Assembly: GCF_040892595.1 (NCBI RefSeq)
Contig: NZ_JBFRYB010000001.1
Location: 744,001 to 808,000 of the forward strand
Length of the DNA stretch: 64,000 bases
From: Zhongshania sp. R06B22
Lineage (GTDB): Bacteria > Pseudomonadota > Gammaproteobacteria > Pseudomonadales > Spongiibacteraceae
Direction of reading: 5' to 3'
Shown here: positions 1-8,872 of the stretch, piece by piece
Numbering within the stretch: the first letter of the stretch is position 1
Layout: every line of letters begins with the position of its first letter
Notes under the pieces: generated by a model
The model's input: only the letters and a program-made list of their open reading frames with translations
The model's database searches: none
What the model was told of the DNA's origin: nothing
Position numbers and translations under genes: made by a program

Positions 1-1
1 G

Positions 2-730
2 ACAGCGGTGGGAATTGAGCTGGACGATACGATTACGACCTTAGACGGTGTGGTTGACGGCGTCCTTGGCGGTGATGGCGCCGCAACGGACTTGAGCATG
101 TCGGCACAGGAAAGCAGTAACTTATTGGCCATGGATGCGCCGGTTCTGTCCGTGGTGAGTAATGTTGTGGCAGTGATCTTTGCGCCTGCACCTGCGGACG
201 ATCAGCCGGCTTTAGTTCCCCTTGTTAACCTAGACCCAGTATTTGTGGTGGGACAAATTCAGACCAAAGCATATCGCTGCAGTGATGGCGATGGCGATGG
301 TGTTTGTGATCAAGATGACCAGTGTTTAAAAACCCCGGCAGGGATCAAAGTGCTCGGCAACGGATGTTATCTCGACGGTCCCCGCGGAGTGGCGCTAGAG
401 GGGGTTTATTTTGCCAACGACAGCCAAGAGTTGAGTGTGATGGCGCAGCAAGTTCTTCGCAATGTTGCCGAGGTGATTCGACAGTCGTCGGCGAATCTTA
501 TTGAGGTCGGCGGCTTTACCGATAATGTCGGTAACGCAGATTATAATTTGCGTTTATCGGCGGCGCGGGCAATGGCTGTCCGTGATTATTTATACAGTCT
601 CGGCATTGAGCGATCGCGCCTGCAGGTCAAAGGCTACGGTGAAAACTCGCCAAGAGCCGAAAACACCAGCGCAGAAGGGCGTGCTAAGAATCGCCGAGTA
701 GAATTAAAAATAGTAGAGCGCGACCAATAA
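2..730 (+). CDS. OmpA-family surface protein, C-terminal part (5' end outside window)
   Basis: The reading frame is open to the window edge, so the GTG at position 8 is probably internal and only the C-terminal part is seen. A Ser/Ala/Val-rich stretch is followed near residue 90 by an Asp-rich, Cys-containing segment (CSDGDGDGVCDQDDQC) of the thrombospondin type 3 / calcium-binding kind. The last 110 residues or so are an OmpA-like peptidoglycan-binding domain, with GGFTDNVGNADYN, the LSAARA helix and the final NRRVEL motif. Known members anchor outer-membrane or surface proteins to peptidoglycan. The gene lies 62 bp upstream of a TpsB-like transporter. It could therefore be the end of a large secreted or surface-anchored partner protein, but that is inference. 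Confidence 0.85.
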   Translation, partial: TAVGIELDDTITTLDGVVDGVLGGDGAATDLSMSAQESSNLLAMDAPVLSVVSNVVAVIFAPAPADDQPALVPLVNLDPVFVVGQIQTKAYRCSDGDGDGVCDQDDQCLKTPAGIKVLGNGCYLDGPRGVALEGVYFANDSQELSVMAQQVLRNVAEVIRQSSANLIEVGGFTDNVGNADYNLRLSAARAMAVRDYLYSLGIERSRLQVKGYGENSPRAENTSAEGRAKNRRVELKIVERDQ

Positions 731-792
731 TAGCGAATCATGATGTGGCGCGTTCTGTCGCGTCGCAGTCTAAATGTATTAGGAGAATATGA

Positions 793-2430
793 ATGGCAAT
801 TGATCTGCCTCCCGTCATGCCGCCGCAATTGGCGACCCATACTCAGATTGAGGCCGCAGCCCAGACTAATGCCGAAGCGATCACCGCAGTTGTGGCCGGC
901 ATTACAATGCGCGTTGTGGGTAATAAATATTTATCTCCGACTCAGATTACAGCGATATTAGCGGCGGCAGAAACGCCCTCTGCGGCGATCACGGCATTAA
1001 CGCGACGTTATTACAATGCGGGTTATTTGCTGGTGAGTGTCAGTTACTTTCGTGTTGATGACACCGTTACCGTTTTAGTGAACCAGTCCACGGTAAAAGG
1101 GATGCGCGGCAATGCGGCGATTACAGCGCACTTCGACGGGCTTATTGGCGACCCCGATTTAAGTTTGGCCGAATTTGATCGCGCTCGCGTTCTGGCAGAT
1201 TTACAGGCGCAGCGAGCTGGCCTAGCGTATAGCATTGCGTATGAGCAGCACTACGATAATCAGGTCATTCTCGATTTTCGTGAAGTGCCAGTTGAGGATG
1301 TCGACGCCACTGATGTGGTGCTGGAAATGAACAATAAGGGCAGCCGTTTTCTTGGCCGTTACTTTGGTTTGGCTGGCCTGCGGCATCGCTTTGATAGCGG
1401 CACCGAAGCGAGCTTAGCTTATAAAACTATATTCGAAGATTTGGGTGAGGCGGGTGACGGCGAAGGCTATGAACAGCTTGATATTAGTATTGAGCACCCG
1501 TTCACCTTTGGTTTGTATGGTGTAGATGCCACACGTATTCAATACCAACGTCAGCCAAGGGTAGCGACTACCGGGGGTGGTGGGCTTGGCTTTTGCTTGC
1601 CACCATTAATTGCTTGCACGCCTGCTGCCGGCGGGACGGTGGTAAATCTTGATGCTGAAATCGACATTGTCACCCTGTCTGGTGAGCAGGTGTTGTATAG
1701 CAATCCCGTTCGGCGCTGGTCGGTGTTTGAGCGTCTTGAGTATGTTAATTCCGAGATTCAATCTGACGTGCAATCCCAGCCCTTGCTAGATGAGTCATAT
1801 CAAACCATCGAGTTAGGCGCTAAGTATTCAGTTCGGGGTGCACTGGCAGATGCGCCCTCTTACTTTAAAGCACAGTTATCAGTCAGGGCAGGTTTTGGTG
1901 ATGGCGGTAGCTTAGAAAGTGATAGCAGCGATGGGGTTGGGGTAGGCCAGCGATCGGCAGAATTTTTCATGCTGCGCCCAAAGCTGGGCTATAAATTTGC
2001 CTTGGCCCCGCATTACGAATTAGCCGTCAATCTAGATGGTCAGTTTGCAGATGACACCCAGCTGCCGCAGCAACAGCAATATGTCTTGGGGGGTATGAAC
2101 AGTCTTAGCGCGTATTTGCCGGGGGTATTGATTGGTGATAATGGCTATTTTGTGCAAACGAGCATAACCGCAAAACACCGGGTTTGGGGAATGCCCTTGG
2201 AAGCATCCCTTTTCGCCGAGTACGGTGCGACCAGCTTTAATGCCGTGTCTGGTGAATTGGCGTCGGCGCAGGCCTTGGCGGATGTCGGTGTGCGTTTGAG
2301 TGCCACACTGGCTTATGGCTTTGAAACCGAGTTCGTGGCGGCGACGCCACTGCTGGATGATGTGGTCGATAAAGCGCGTCTTGATGCTTTAGAAGCTGAT
2401 TTTTTTTGGCGCTTACGCTGGACCTTCTAA
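793..2430 (+). CDS. TpsB/ShlB-FhaC-type outer-membrane transporter (POTRA + beta-barrel)
   Basis: A 545-residue protein with the layout of two-partner-secretion pores. A POTRA-like region lies at about residues 35-170 (ITALTRRYYNAGYLLVSVSY is the typical pattern). It is followed by a beta-barrel rich in alternating hydrophobic and aromatic residues that ends in Trp-Thr-Phe, the usual C-terminal Phe of outer-membrane barrels. The family exports large TpsA adhesins or hemolysins. AGGAGA sits 7 nt upstream of the chosen ATG, so the start is well supported. With that start, no Sec signal peptide is visible (MAIDLPPVMPPQLATH), which is odd for an outer-membrane protein. No TpsA gene is in the window on the downstream side, so the partner is presumably upstream. 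Confidence 0.8.
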   Translation: MAIDLPPVMPPQLATHTQIEAAAQTNAEAITAVVAGITMRVVGNKYLSPTQITAILAAAETPSAAITALTRRYYNAGYLLVSVSYFRVDDTVTVLVNQSTVKGMRGNAAITAHFDGLIGDPDLSLAEFDRARVLADLQAQRAGLAYSIAYEQHYDNQVILDFREVPVEDVDATDVVLEMNNKGSRFLGRYFGLAGLRHRFDSGTEASLAYKTIFEDLGEAGDGEGYEQLDISIEHPFTFGLYGVDATRIQYQRQPRVATTGGGGLGFCLPPLIACTPAAGGTVVNLDAEIDIVTLSGEQVLYSNPVRRWSVFERLEYVNSEIQSDVQSQPLLDESYQTIELGAKYSVRGALADAPSYFKAQLSVRAGFGDGGSLESDSSDGVGVGQRSAEFFMLRPKLGYKFALAPHYELAVNLDGQFADDTQLPQQQQYVLGGMNSLSAYLPGVLIGDNGYFVQTSITAKHRVWGMPLEASLFAEYGATSFNAVSGELASAQALADVGVRLSATLAYGFETEFVAATPLLDDVVDKARLDALEADFFWRLRWTF

Positions 2431-2793
2431 GCCGCTCTTAGCTTATCAAGGCCGTTACTGATATTTATGTAAACGTATTTATTTTCAAACCGTGGTCTAA
2501 TGGTCTCTGCTGTATGGCGCTTAAATAGCGCCGCCGAGCAGGGTGTCATTAGGCTATCGCGCCGACGATGTGTTCAATTCATTATTTCCTTTCCGTGCAG
2601 AGCCTCACTAATACACGGCGGCCAAGCTCGGTGCTGGCTGTGCAGTTTGAACACTGCTGCCGTTGTTGTTCATGGATCGCCTCTCAATGAGTCTATGCCT
2701 GTGAGCGAATCACAGATGTTGGTTTTAGTGGATAGGCAGATGCGATCTAACATTGAAATTTTGTCTTTCTAATAATATTAATATGGAAACTTT
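2431..2793. other. 363-bp intergenic region without a convincing gene
   Basis: The only notable structure is a perfect 6-bp hairpin at 2516-2532 (GGCGCT, loop TAAAT, AGCGCC) about 90 bp after the TpsB stop. No T-run follows it, so it is at best a weak terminator. A 90-codon open frame at 2500-2772 has no ribosome site and an implausible, Cys/Arg-rich composition. The last 30 bp are AT-rich and presumably carry the promoter and leader of the transporter gene downstream. Confidence 0.5.
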
Positions 2794-3987
2794 ATGACAC
2801 CCTCTCTGCCGCCGATGCGACTAATAATTTCCTTGGCGCTTATTTTTGCGCTATCGCCATTGGCTATCGATATGTACCTGCCGACGATCCCCGCGATAGC
2901 GGGAGAATTGGCGGTGCCTGTGCAAGACGTCGCAATCACGGTCAGTTTGTATATTTTGGGCTTAAGCTTCGGTCAGTTCTTTGGTGGCCCAATCAGCGAC
3001 TATATTGGGCGGCGGCCGGTGCTGTTCATTGGTCTGGTTATTTTTGCGCTGGCGAGTTTGCTGATAGCGTATACAGATTCCCTTGAGGTGTTTTGGGTCG
3101 CACGCTTTGTGCAGGCTTTAGGGGGTGGTTTTGCTGCCGTAGTGGTACCGGCGATTATTCGCGATCATACCGAAGGTCAGGCTACCGCCAAGCTATTCTC
3201 ACAAATCATGCTGATTACTATTATCGCGCCGGCCATCGCCCCAAGCATAGGTACATTTCTATACAGCGTGAGCGGCTGGCGTATGATATTTGTAGTGCTG
3301 GCAGCGTACGCGGCGTTGGTGTGCCTTATGGGCGCCATTTTTATACGCGGCGCGCCTAAGTTATCAGCGGTGGATGATACGCTGGCTAAAGATGGCTTGT
3401 TGACGCGCTACCGCTTTGTTTTGAGTAATACGACGGCGATGCGCTACTTATTTTCTCAGGCTTTAGCTTTCAGCGTTATGGTGACCTTTTTAGCGAATGC
3501 GGCGCTGGTATATATTCACCAATATGGTGCCACTGAAACCCAATTTGCGATGTTGTTCGCTGCCAATGTGGTGACATTGGGTGTCGCAAACAGGATCAAC
3601 AATTATTTATTAAATACCATTCCGGCGCCGCGAATTTTGCCTAAGGCGATGATGTTGCAATGCGCGGGCACGGCGGGATTATTATTGATCAGCGACTTTA
3701 CGCCCGCCTTGTGGGTAGTTGTGCCGTTGATCATGCTGAGTATTGGTGCTCTCGGCGGTGTGATGGGTAACTCGCAGGCTAGTGCACTGCAATTTTTCCC
3801 CAAACACAGTGGTATTGCGTCGGCCTTGCTCGGCAGTGCGCAGTATCTCATTGGTGGGCTTATCAGCGGTGTGTCTACTTTATTTTTAAGTGACAAAATG
3901 TGGCCAATGACAGTTACGATGTTTGTCGCCGCCGCTGCCGCATGGTGGATCGTGCCAAAACCTAGCGCTAGTAAGGTGTCAGTGTAA
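2794..3987 (+). CDS. Bcr/CflA-family multidrug efflux MFS transporter
   Basis: A 397-residue inner-membrane protein with about 12 hydrophobic segments. The first loop reads LAIDMYLPTIPAIA, a signature of the Bcr/CflA drug:H+ antiporter subfamily (DHA1). It is followed by GPISDYIGRRPVL, the conserved MFS motif A between TM2 and TM3, and by ARFVQALGGG in TM4. Known members export bicyclomycin, chloramphenicol, sulfonamides or cysteine; the substrate here cannot be told. The ATG is preceded by a weak GGAA at suitable spacing. The gene stands alone between two surface-protein genes and is not visibly in an operon. Confidence 0.92.
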   Translation: MTPSLPPMRLIISLALIFALSPLAIDMYLPTIPAIAGELAVPVQDVAITVSLYILGLSFGQFFGGPISDYIGRRPVLFIGLVIFALASLLIAYTDSLEVFWVARFVQALGGGFAAVVVPAIIRDHTEGQATAKLFSQIMLITIIAPAIAPSIGTFLYSVSGWRMIFVVLAAYAALVCLMGAIFIRGAPKLSAVDDTLAKDGLLTRYRFVLSNTTAMRYLFSQALAFSVMVTFLANAALVYIHQYGATETQFAMLFAANVVTLGVANRINNYLLNTIPAPRILPKAMMLQCAGTAGLLLISDFTPALWVVVPLIMLSIGALGGVMGNSQASALQFFPKHSGIASALLGSAQYLIGGLISGVSTLFLSDKMWPMTVTMFVAAAAAWWIVPKPSASKVSV

Positions 3988-4079
3988 ATTCCTTGAGCAA
4001 TAGGGATTATTTGTGAGCACAGCTAAGCTAATCGTGAGCGACAGCAAAGATGCTTGCTACCACAGGGAGATTCAAACGA

Positions 4080-6776
4080 GTGAAAATCATTTTATTCGTC
4101 CTGCTTACTGTTTTACTCGGACTGGCCGGCTGCGGCCATAGTAGTTCTGGCGGCTTGCCAGATGACCCGCTCGCCGGTGGCGAGTTTATATCAGCGGTGA
4201 CTGGCCTAGAGGTGAGCTTTGCTGAGCAGAGCGGCCGCTTGAGTGTTCCCAGCGACGCCGTTAGCGAAGACACGCCATACAGCATATCTGTCTCTGAAAG
4301 CACGGGCTTTCCTAATGCGGATAAACTCGCTTCCTTGGTGTTTGAGTTTTCTCCAAGCGATTTAAGGTTTTCTAAACTGGCAACCATAACCCTGCCTATT
4401 TCAGGCGCGATTGCGGCCAGCGATTCATTTTATATAGCTAAGTTGGTCGGTCAGCAGTGGCAGGCTAATGCATCTTCTTCGCGTGTCGGCCGCGCAGTAA
4501 GCGCATCAATAAGTGAATTTGGTCAGTATGCGGTTTTGCGCCGTGAATCGCGCGTGGCAGATAAAACCATTGGTCCTGAATGTGTCGCGAATAAGGTAGA
4601 GCAATCGGTGCGATTTATTCATGTCGCCGATTTACACTCCCGTTTTGGCTATCGGGAGCAGCTTTACAGTCGACTTAAAGCGGCGCATCTCCAAGCCGCA
4701 GGGGAAGAGCCCTATACCGTATTTACCAATGGCGGCGATGATTTTGAAAAGGGCACCGTTGCTGAGCTGCTCTCTTCGGGTTCGGCCACTATTGCCGCGA
4801 CTAGGGCGATGGGCTTTGACGTCCGTGTGGTGGGTAATCATGACTATGCCTGGGGGCCCGAGCAGTTGCTCGAATACTCGCAGGATGACAGCGCGGTGGT
4901 GTTGGCGAGTAATACTTGGTACACCGGCAGCAGTGGCGAATTTGCGGCAGTTGAGTTTGCGACGCTGAATGTTGGTTGTATCACGATTGGTGTGTTCGGC
5001 ATGACGTCAGTGCCCTGGAATGAATTGGATGAGCCGATAGAGGCGGCGCCAATCCCCGATTTTATTGCCGACTTCTCTATGAACTGGTCTTGGCAGGCGG
5101 TAGCTCAATCTATTGTTGATCAATATCGCGGCGATGTGGACTACATGGTTATGTTGAGCCATATGGGGCGCGGGCCGGATGAAGATCTCGCCGCAAAAGT
5201 CAGTGGCGTAGACTTGGTCCTGGGTGGCCATACTCATGGCGGTGAGAATTTCGAAACACTTGATAATGGAACCCTAGTTATTCAGCCGGAGTTTTATGGC
5301 AAAGGCTATACAGACCTAAAGTTAGTATTTCGACTTAGCGATAAGGTCGTTACAGATGTCGATTACAAGACATACGCCACTGCCGATGTTTTAAGCGTCG
5401 ATGCGAATACTGCGGCGACCATTGACGAGATCATGGGGCTTTATGCACCGGATGCTGAGACTGAAATAGCAGTGTCTGAAAATTATCCTGATCAACTGGG
5501 TATTGCGCGAATTGCTGCAGAAGCAGCGATGCATGTTCACGGCGTCAATGCTGCATTATTAGATCCCGCTCAGGTTACGGCGCTATGGTTGCCGGGCAGC
5601 TTGAGTCAGGAAGATTTTATCAATAGTTACCAAGTTGAACGTCAGCCTTCGAATACACCGGGATTTAATGCCATGTATGGTGTTGCGGTGAGTGGCGTGC
5701 AGTTAGAGGGAATGGCAGTAGAGCAGCCGGCGTGGTTTGCAAAATTACCGAGTCCACTCCTGGCTGGTAAAACCTATACCGTGGTGTTGCAAAAAGGCCC
5801 GGCGCTTAATTTACCCCTGTTTTTCCCGCAGACGTTTAATGAGCAGTCTAATGTCAGCGCGGCACTATTGTCTGAGAGTTGGTTTGCATTAGATCAGTAT
5901 GCGCGATATCGAACGAGTCAATGCTTACATCTGGATACTGACAAGGCCCTCATTGCCTGTATTCCGAAAACGCAAACCACGGTGTGGCAGTTTGATGATT
6001 CGACGCAGCCATTTGCCGCGGATTTTGGGCCGGCGCAATTATCTTTTTATGACCCTGGTGCAAGCGGTGGCAGTGCCGCAGTGACTCGATTCCTTAGCAC
6101 GACGGATGTTGGTGTTGGCGATCTTCCAGATGGCGCCTCAGGGGTTTTGGCGTTTGGTGATTACCGCCCAGATGAGGGCTTAGTGTTGCGCCACAATGGC
6201 GCCGCCAATGGGGCGTTTGCTGAACTTGGTTTGGTTTCTGACTATACGGTAGTCATGGATTTGTATTGGCCGCAGGCCAGCGACAACCGGTGGCGCGCGC
6301 TATTGCAGACCTCGTTAAATAATAGCGATGACGCCGATATTTTTGTTGAGCGGGCTATTGCCGGTGGTGTGGGGGTGGCGACATCTGATTCGGGATATTT
6401 TGGTAGCTTGCCTGCCGATAGCTGGCATCGCCTGGCCTTGGTATTTTATGCGGCGCCAAGCGGTGAAGGTGCGGGTGGCACCTTTAAGGTGTTTATTGAT
6501 GGTGAGCTGGTTGGCCAAAAAACTGACGGCGATATAGGGCAGCGCTGGGCGCTAGATGAGTTCGCAATATTGTTTTCGGATAATAGCTTTGAAACGGAGC
6601 CTGGCTATCTTAATGCGCTTCTTTTTTCGGGGCGCGCACTGTCTGATGGTGAGGTCGCCGCTTTAGCCGGACCGTCGCGACAAATGGTGTTCAGCCCCGA
6701 TGTGCGGACGCTAAATCAGAGTGTCTTGCGTCACTCTATGTCTTCTCCGGATGCAGCTACTTTGCATGCGCATTGA
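4080..6776 (+). CDS. Bifunctional metallophosphatase/5'-nucleotidase-type lipoprotein with C-terminal LamG-like domain
   Basis: An 898-residue lipoprotein. The GTG at 4080 is preferred over the ATG at 4050: AGGGAGA lies 9 nt upstream of it, and the protein then opens directly with a lipoprotein signal ending in LAGC. A calcineurin-like metallophosphoesterase domain follows, with its metal motifs in order: DLH near residue 184, GGDD near 218, GNHD near 252 and GGHTH near 382. A 5'-nucleotidase C-terminal-like region runs to about residue 600. The last 250 residues look like a concanavalin/LamG sandwich (SWHRLALVFYAAP, FKVFIDGELVG). The family hydrolyses extracellular nucleotides or phosphoesters. 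The probable role is periplasmic or surface phosphate and nucleoside scavenging; the exact substrate is unknown. Confidence 0.85.
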   Translation: MKIILFVLLTVLLGLAGCGHSSSGGLPDDPLAGGEFISAVTGLEVSFAEQSGRLSVPSDAVSEDTPYSISVSESTGFPNADKLASLVFEFSPSDLRFSKLATITLPISGAIAASDSFYIAKLVGQQWQANASSSRVGRAVSASISEFGQYAVLRRESRVADKTIGPECVANKVEQSVRFIHVADLHSRFGYREQLYSRLKAAHLQAAGEEPYTVFTNGGDDFEKGTVAELLSSGSATIAATRAMGFDVRVVGNHDYAWGPEQLLEYSQDDSAVVLASNTWYTGSSGEFAAVEFATLNVGCITIGVFGMTSVPWNELDEPIEAAPIPDFIADFSMNWSWQAVAQSIVDQYRGDVDYMVMLSHMGRGPDEDLAAKVSGVDLVLGGHTHGGENFETLDNGTLVIQPEFYGKGYTDLKLVFRLSDKVVTDVDYKTYATADVLSVDANTAATIDEIMGLYAPDAETEIAVSENYPDQLGIARIAAEAAMHVHGVNAALLDPAQVTALWLPGSLSQEDFINSYQVERQPSNTPGFNAMYGVAVSGVQLEGMAVEQPAWFAKLPSPLLAGKTYTVVLQKGPALNLPLFFPQTFNEQSNVSAALLSESWFALDQYARYRTSQCLHLDTDKALIACIPKTQTTVWQFDDSTQPFAADFGPAQLSFYDPGASGGSAAVTRFLSTTDVGVGDLPDGASGVLAFGDYRPDEGLVLRHNGAANGAFAELGLVSDYTVVMDLYWPQASDNRWRALLQTSLNNSDDADIFVERAIAGGVGVATSDSGYFGSLPADSWHRLALVFYAAPSGEGAGGTFKVFIDGELVGQKTDGDIGQRWALDEFAILFSDNSFETEPGYLNALLFSGRALSDGEVAALAGPSRQMVFSPDVRTLNQSVLRHSMSSPDAATLHAH

Positions 6777-6788
6777 GCTTGTTGGTGC

Positions 6789-7667
6789 TTAGCTGTTTTT
6801 GCACAGTTCTAGCCAGCGCAGGATTCCTTCGCTGCGGTATTTTTGACGGTGCAAAATAAAGTAAAAGTGGCGTTTGAAATCGCGATTGGCAGCGGTGAGC
6901 GGCACTAAGCGTCCGCTGTCGAAGGCAGTCTGCAGCGACAAGGTCGACAGGCAGCCGATACCTAGTCCGGTTTCGACCGCGCGTTTAATTGCTTCGGTGT
7001 GTTGCAACTCGAGGCGAATATTCAGTTCTGGCAATAGCTCATGAATGGCGCGGTCAAAGGCTTGACGGGTGCCGGAGCCTCCCTCTCGTAAAATCCACTG
7101 GGCGGAGAGTAAATCTGCATCAGTGAGATTTTGTTTGCTGGCCAGAGGGTGGCGGGGGCTGCAGAAGATTTGCAGCTCATCTTCTCGCCAGCGTGTCACT
7201 TCTAAATCTGGGTGGTGCAATTCGCCTTCGATCAGACCGATATCCAAGTCAAAGTTTAAAACCTGTTGACTGATGACCGCGGTGTTGGCGACATTGAGTT
7301 TTACTTTGGCTGCGGGGTAGCGGTTTATAAATTCGGCCATGATATCGACCGCCAGATAATTGCCAATGGTCAGCGTGGCGCCCACCTTGAGCTCCCCCAC
7401 CTGATCGTGGCGGCGGAAACCCTGTTCCAGCGCGAGTGCTTGATCTAGGAGCGCCTCTGCCTGGGGGCGCAGCGCGCGCCCTAATTCATTAATTTGTAGA
7501 CGTTTACCAATGCGGTCAAACAGCTGTATTGAAAATTGCTGCTCAAGATCTTTGAGGGCGCTAGAGGCTGCCGACTGGGACATAGAGAGCTGTTCTGCCG
7601 CCCGGGTTATGTTCTCGGTGTGGGCTGCGGCTAGAAAAACTTCGAGTTGGCGTAGTGTATAGTGCAT
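6789..7667 (-). CDS. LysR-type transcriptional regulator, FinR-like
   Basis: A 292-residue LysR regulator. An N-terminal winged helix-turn-helix (LRQLEVFLAAAHTENITRAA, then QLSMSQSAASSALKDLEQQ) is followed by the two-lobed inducer-binding domain. The start at MHYTLRQLEVF is chosen because family members begin there. The longer frame only adds a 17-residue tail reading into the divergent promoter. The gene is divergent from fpr with 127 bp between them. In Pseudomonas a LysR protein (FinR) in exactly this position activates fpr under oxidative stress, so the same role is inferred here. It ends 12 bp from the convergent metallophosphatase gene. Confidence 0.88.
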   Translation of the reverse strand: MHYTLRQLEVFLAAAHTENITRAAEQLSMSQSAASSALKDLEQQFSIQLFDRIGKRLQINELGRALRPQAEALLDQALALEQGFRRHDQVGELKVGATLTIGNYLAVDIMAEFINRYPAAKVKLNVANTAVISQQVLNFDLDIGLIEGELHHPDLEVTRWREDELQIFCSPRHPLASKQNLTDADLLSAQWILREGGSGTRQAFDRAIHELLPELNIRLELQHTEAIKRAVETGLGIGCLSTLSLQTAFDSGRLVPLTAANRDFKRHFYFILHRQKYRSEGILRWLELCKNS

Positions 7668-7671
7668 ATTT

Positions 7672-7709
7672 GCAAAACCGATATTAAAAATCATTATAAG
7701 TCGTTTTGC
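7672..7709. promoter_or_regulatory. Inverted repeat in the LysR/fpr divergent promoter, candidate operator
   Basis: GCAAAAC at 7672-7678 and GTTTTGC at 7703-7709 form a perfect 7-bp inverted repeat separated by 24 nt. Each arm is followed by a CCGATA direct repeat. The repeat lies directly upstream of the LysR start and about 85 bp before fpr. LysR regulators bind paired dyads in divergent promoters, so this is the best visible candidate site. The assignment is inferred. Confidence 0.4.
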
Positions 7710-7794
7710 CGATAGCATAGCTTTCCCTTACAGTGTTGGCAAGCAAGAGGGGATAGCGCCTGGACATGGCGCTAATACTGAGGAGAGGTTTGCA

Positions 7795-8568
7795 ATGAGT
7801 AATATAGTTTCTGAGCGAGTGACCAGCGTACATCACTGGAATGACACTTTATTTAGCTTTAAGACTAGCCGTGATCCATCGTTCCGGTTTGAAAACGGCC
7901 ATTTCACCATGATTGGCTTAAAGCAGGGCGATCGTCCCTTGATGCGGGCCTATAGTATTGTGAGTGCAAATTATGAGGAGGAGCTTGAGTTCTTCAGCAT
8001 TAAAGTAGCCAATGGTCCGCTGACGTCCAAGTTACAGCAGATCAAGGTGGGTGATGAGATTTTAATCAGTCGTAAGCCGACTGGCACCTTGGTGGCAGAC
8101 AATTTATTGCCTGGTAAGAATTTATACCTTCTCAGCACTGGCACCGGTTTGGCGCCTTTTATGAGTATTATTAAAGACCCAGAAGTGTATGAAAAGTTTG
8201 AGAAAATAGTGCTGGTACACGGGGTCCGTTATGAGAGTGAGTTGGCTTACCAAGATTTCATTCGCAATCACTTGCCGCAACATGAATATTTTGGCGATAT
8301 AGTTCGCGACAAGCTGGTCTACTACCCCACGGTCACACGTGAGAAGTCCGAAAATCAGGGGCGTTTGACCGATTTAATTCGCAGCGGTAAGTTGATGCGA
8401 GATGTAGGTTTGCCGGCGCTAAATATCGACGATGATCGGTTTATGATTTGCGGCAGCCCTAGCATGCTCAAAGATACTTGCGGTCTGCTTAATGCGGTTG
8501 GCTTTCAAGAAACACGTGGCGGTCAGTATGGGCATTTTGTGATTGAACGTGCTTTTGTAGAACACTAG
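7795..8568 (+). CDS. fpr: Ferredoxin--NADP(+) reductase
   Basis: A 257-residue flavoprotein of the bacterial (subclass I) Fpr family. The FAD-binding motif RAYSIVSANYE near residue 50 is the family's RxYS signature, and the NADP-binding part has LLSTGTGLAPFMS near residue 120. The C-terminus VIERAFVEH closely resembles Pseudomonas and Azotobacter Fpr. It transfers electrons between NADPH and ferredoxin or flavodoxin, and in Pseudomonas supports oxidative-stress defence and Fe-S cluster supply. A strong GAGGAGAGG ribosome site precedes the ATG. It is transcribed divergently from the LysR gene, its likely regulator. Confidence 0.95.
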   Translation: MSNIVSERVTSVHHWNDTLFSFKTSRDPSFRFENGHFTMIGLKQGDRPLMRAYSIVSANYEEELEFFSIKVANGPLTSKLQQIKVGDEILISRKPTGTLVADNLLPGKNLYLLSTGTGLAPFMSIIKDPEVYEKFEKIVLVHGVRYESELAYQDFIRNHLPQHEYFGDIVRDKLVYYPTVTREKSENQGRLTDLIRSGKLMRDVGLPALNIDDDRFMICGSPSMLKDTCGLLNAVGFQETRGGQYGHFVIERAFVEH

Positions 8569-8600
8569 TTCCCTTTGTACGGTATTTTAAGGCCCTTCTT

Positions 8601-8620
8601 AAGCCCCTTGATAGGGGCTT
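8601..8620 (+). terminator. Probable terminator after fpr
   Basis: Perfect 8-bp stem AAGCCCCT / AGGGGCTT with a 4-nt loop (TGAT), 33 bp after the fpr stop, followed by TGTTCT. The T-run is imperfect, so termination efficiency is uncertain. Confidence 0.6.
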
Positions 8621-8872
8621 TGTTCTATGTGGGCGGGATGAGATTTGGTCGAGCTGCTTGAAGTAATCGGCCCTTATTCTTTTTTGTGTGATACGTCCAT
8701 TGACACGACTCACTATCCTGCTGCTTCCTCAGTATTGGCGACGCTAAATACACTGTTGTTGGCCCTAAGGTATTAATTTCACTATTTATAAGTTGATTAG
8801 GGCTTTATTGTGGAGTCCTGTTGGCAGGCTTGATAACTTAGGGCTTGGAATTGATCTGGTTACGAGAGCGCT
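8621..8872. other. Non-coding gap between fpr and the hydrolase gene
   Basis: No convincing gene is present. A perfect -35 hexamer TTGACA at 8700-8705 has no matching -10 at 16-18 bp. The 12-mer ACGACTCACTAT (8705-8716) equals the core of the phage T7 promoter but lacks its GGG start. GAGAG lies just before the hydrolase ATG. Confidence 0.4.

Noticed and set aside
2500..2772. 90-codon open frame on the plus strand
   Set aside because: No ribosome site, Arg/Cys-rich composition unlike neighbours, and no recognisable family; most likely chance.
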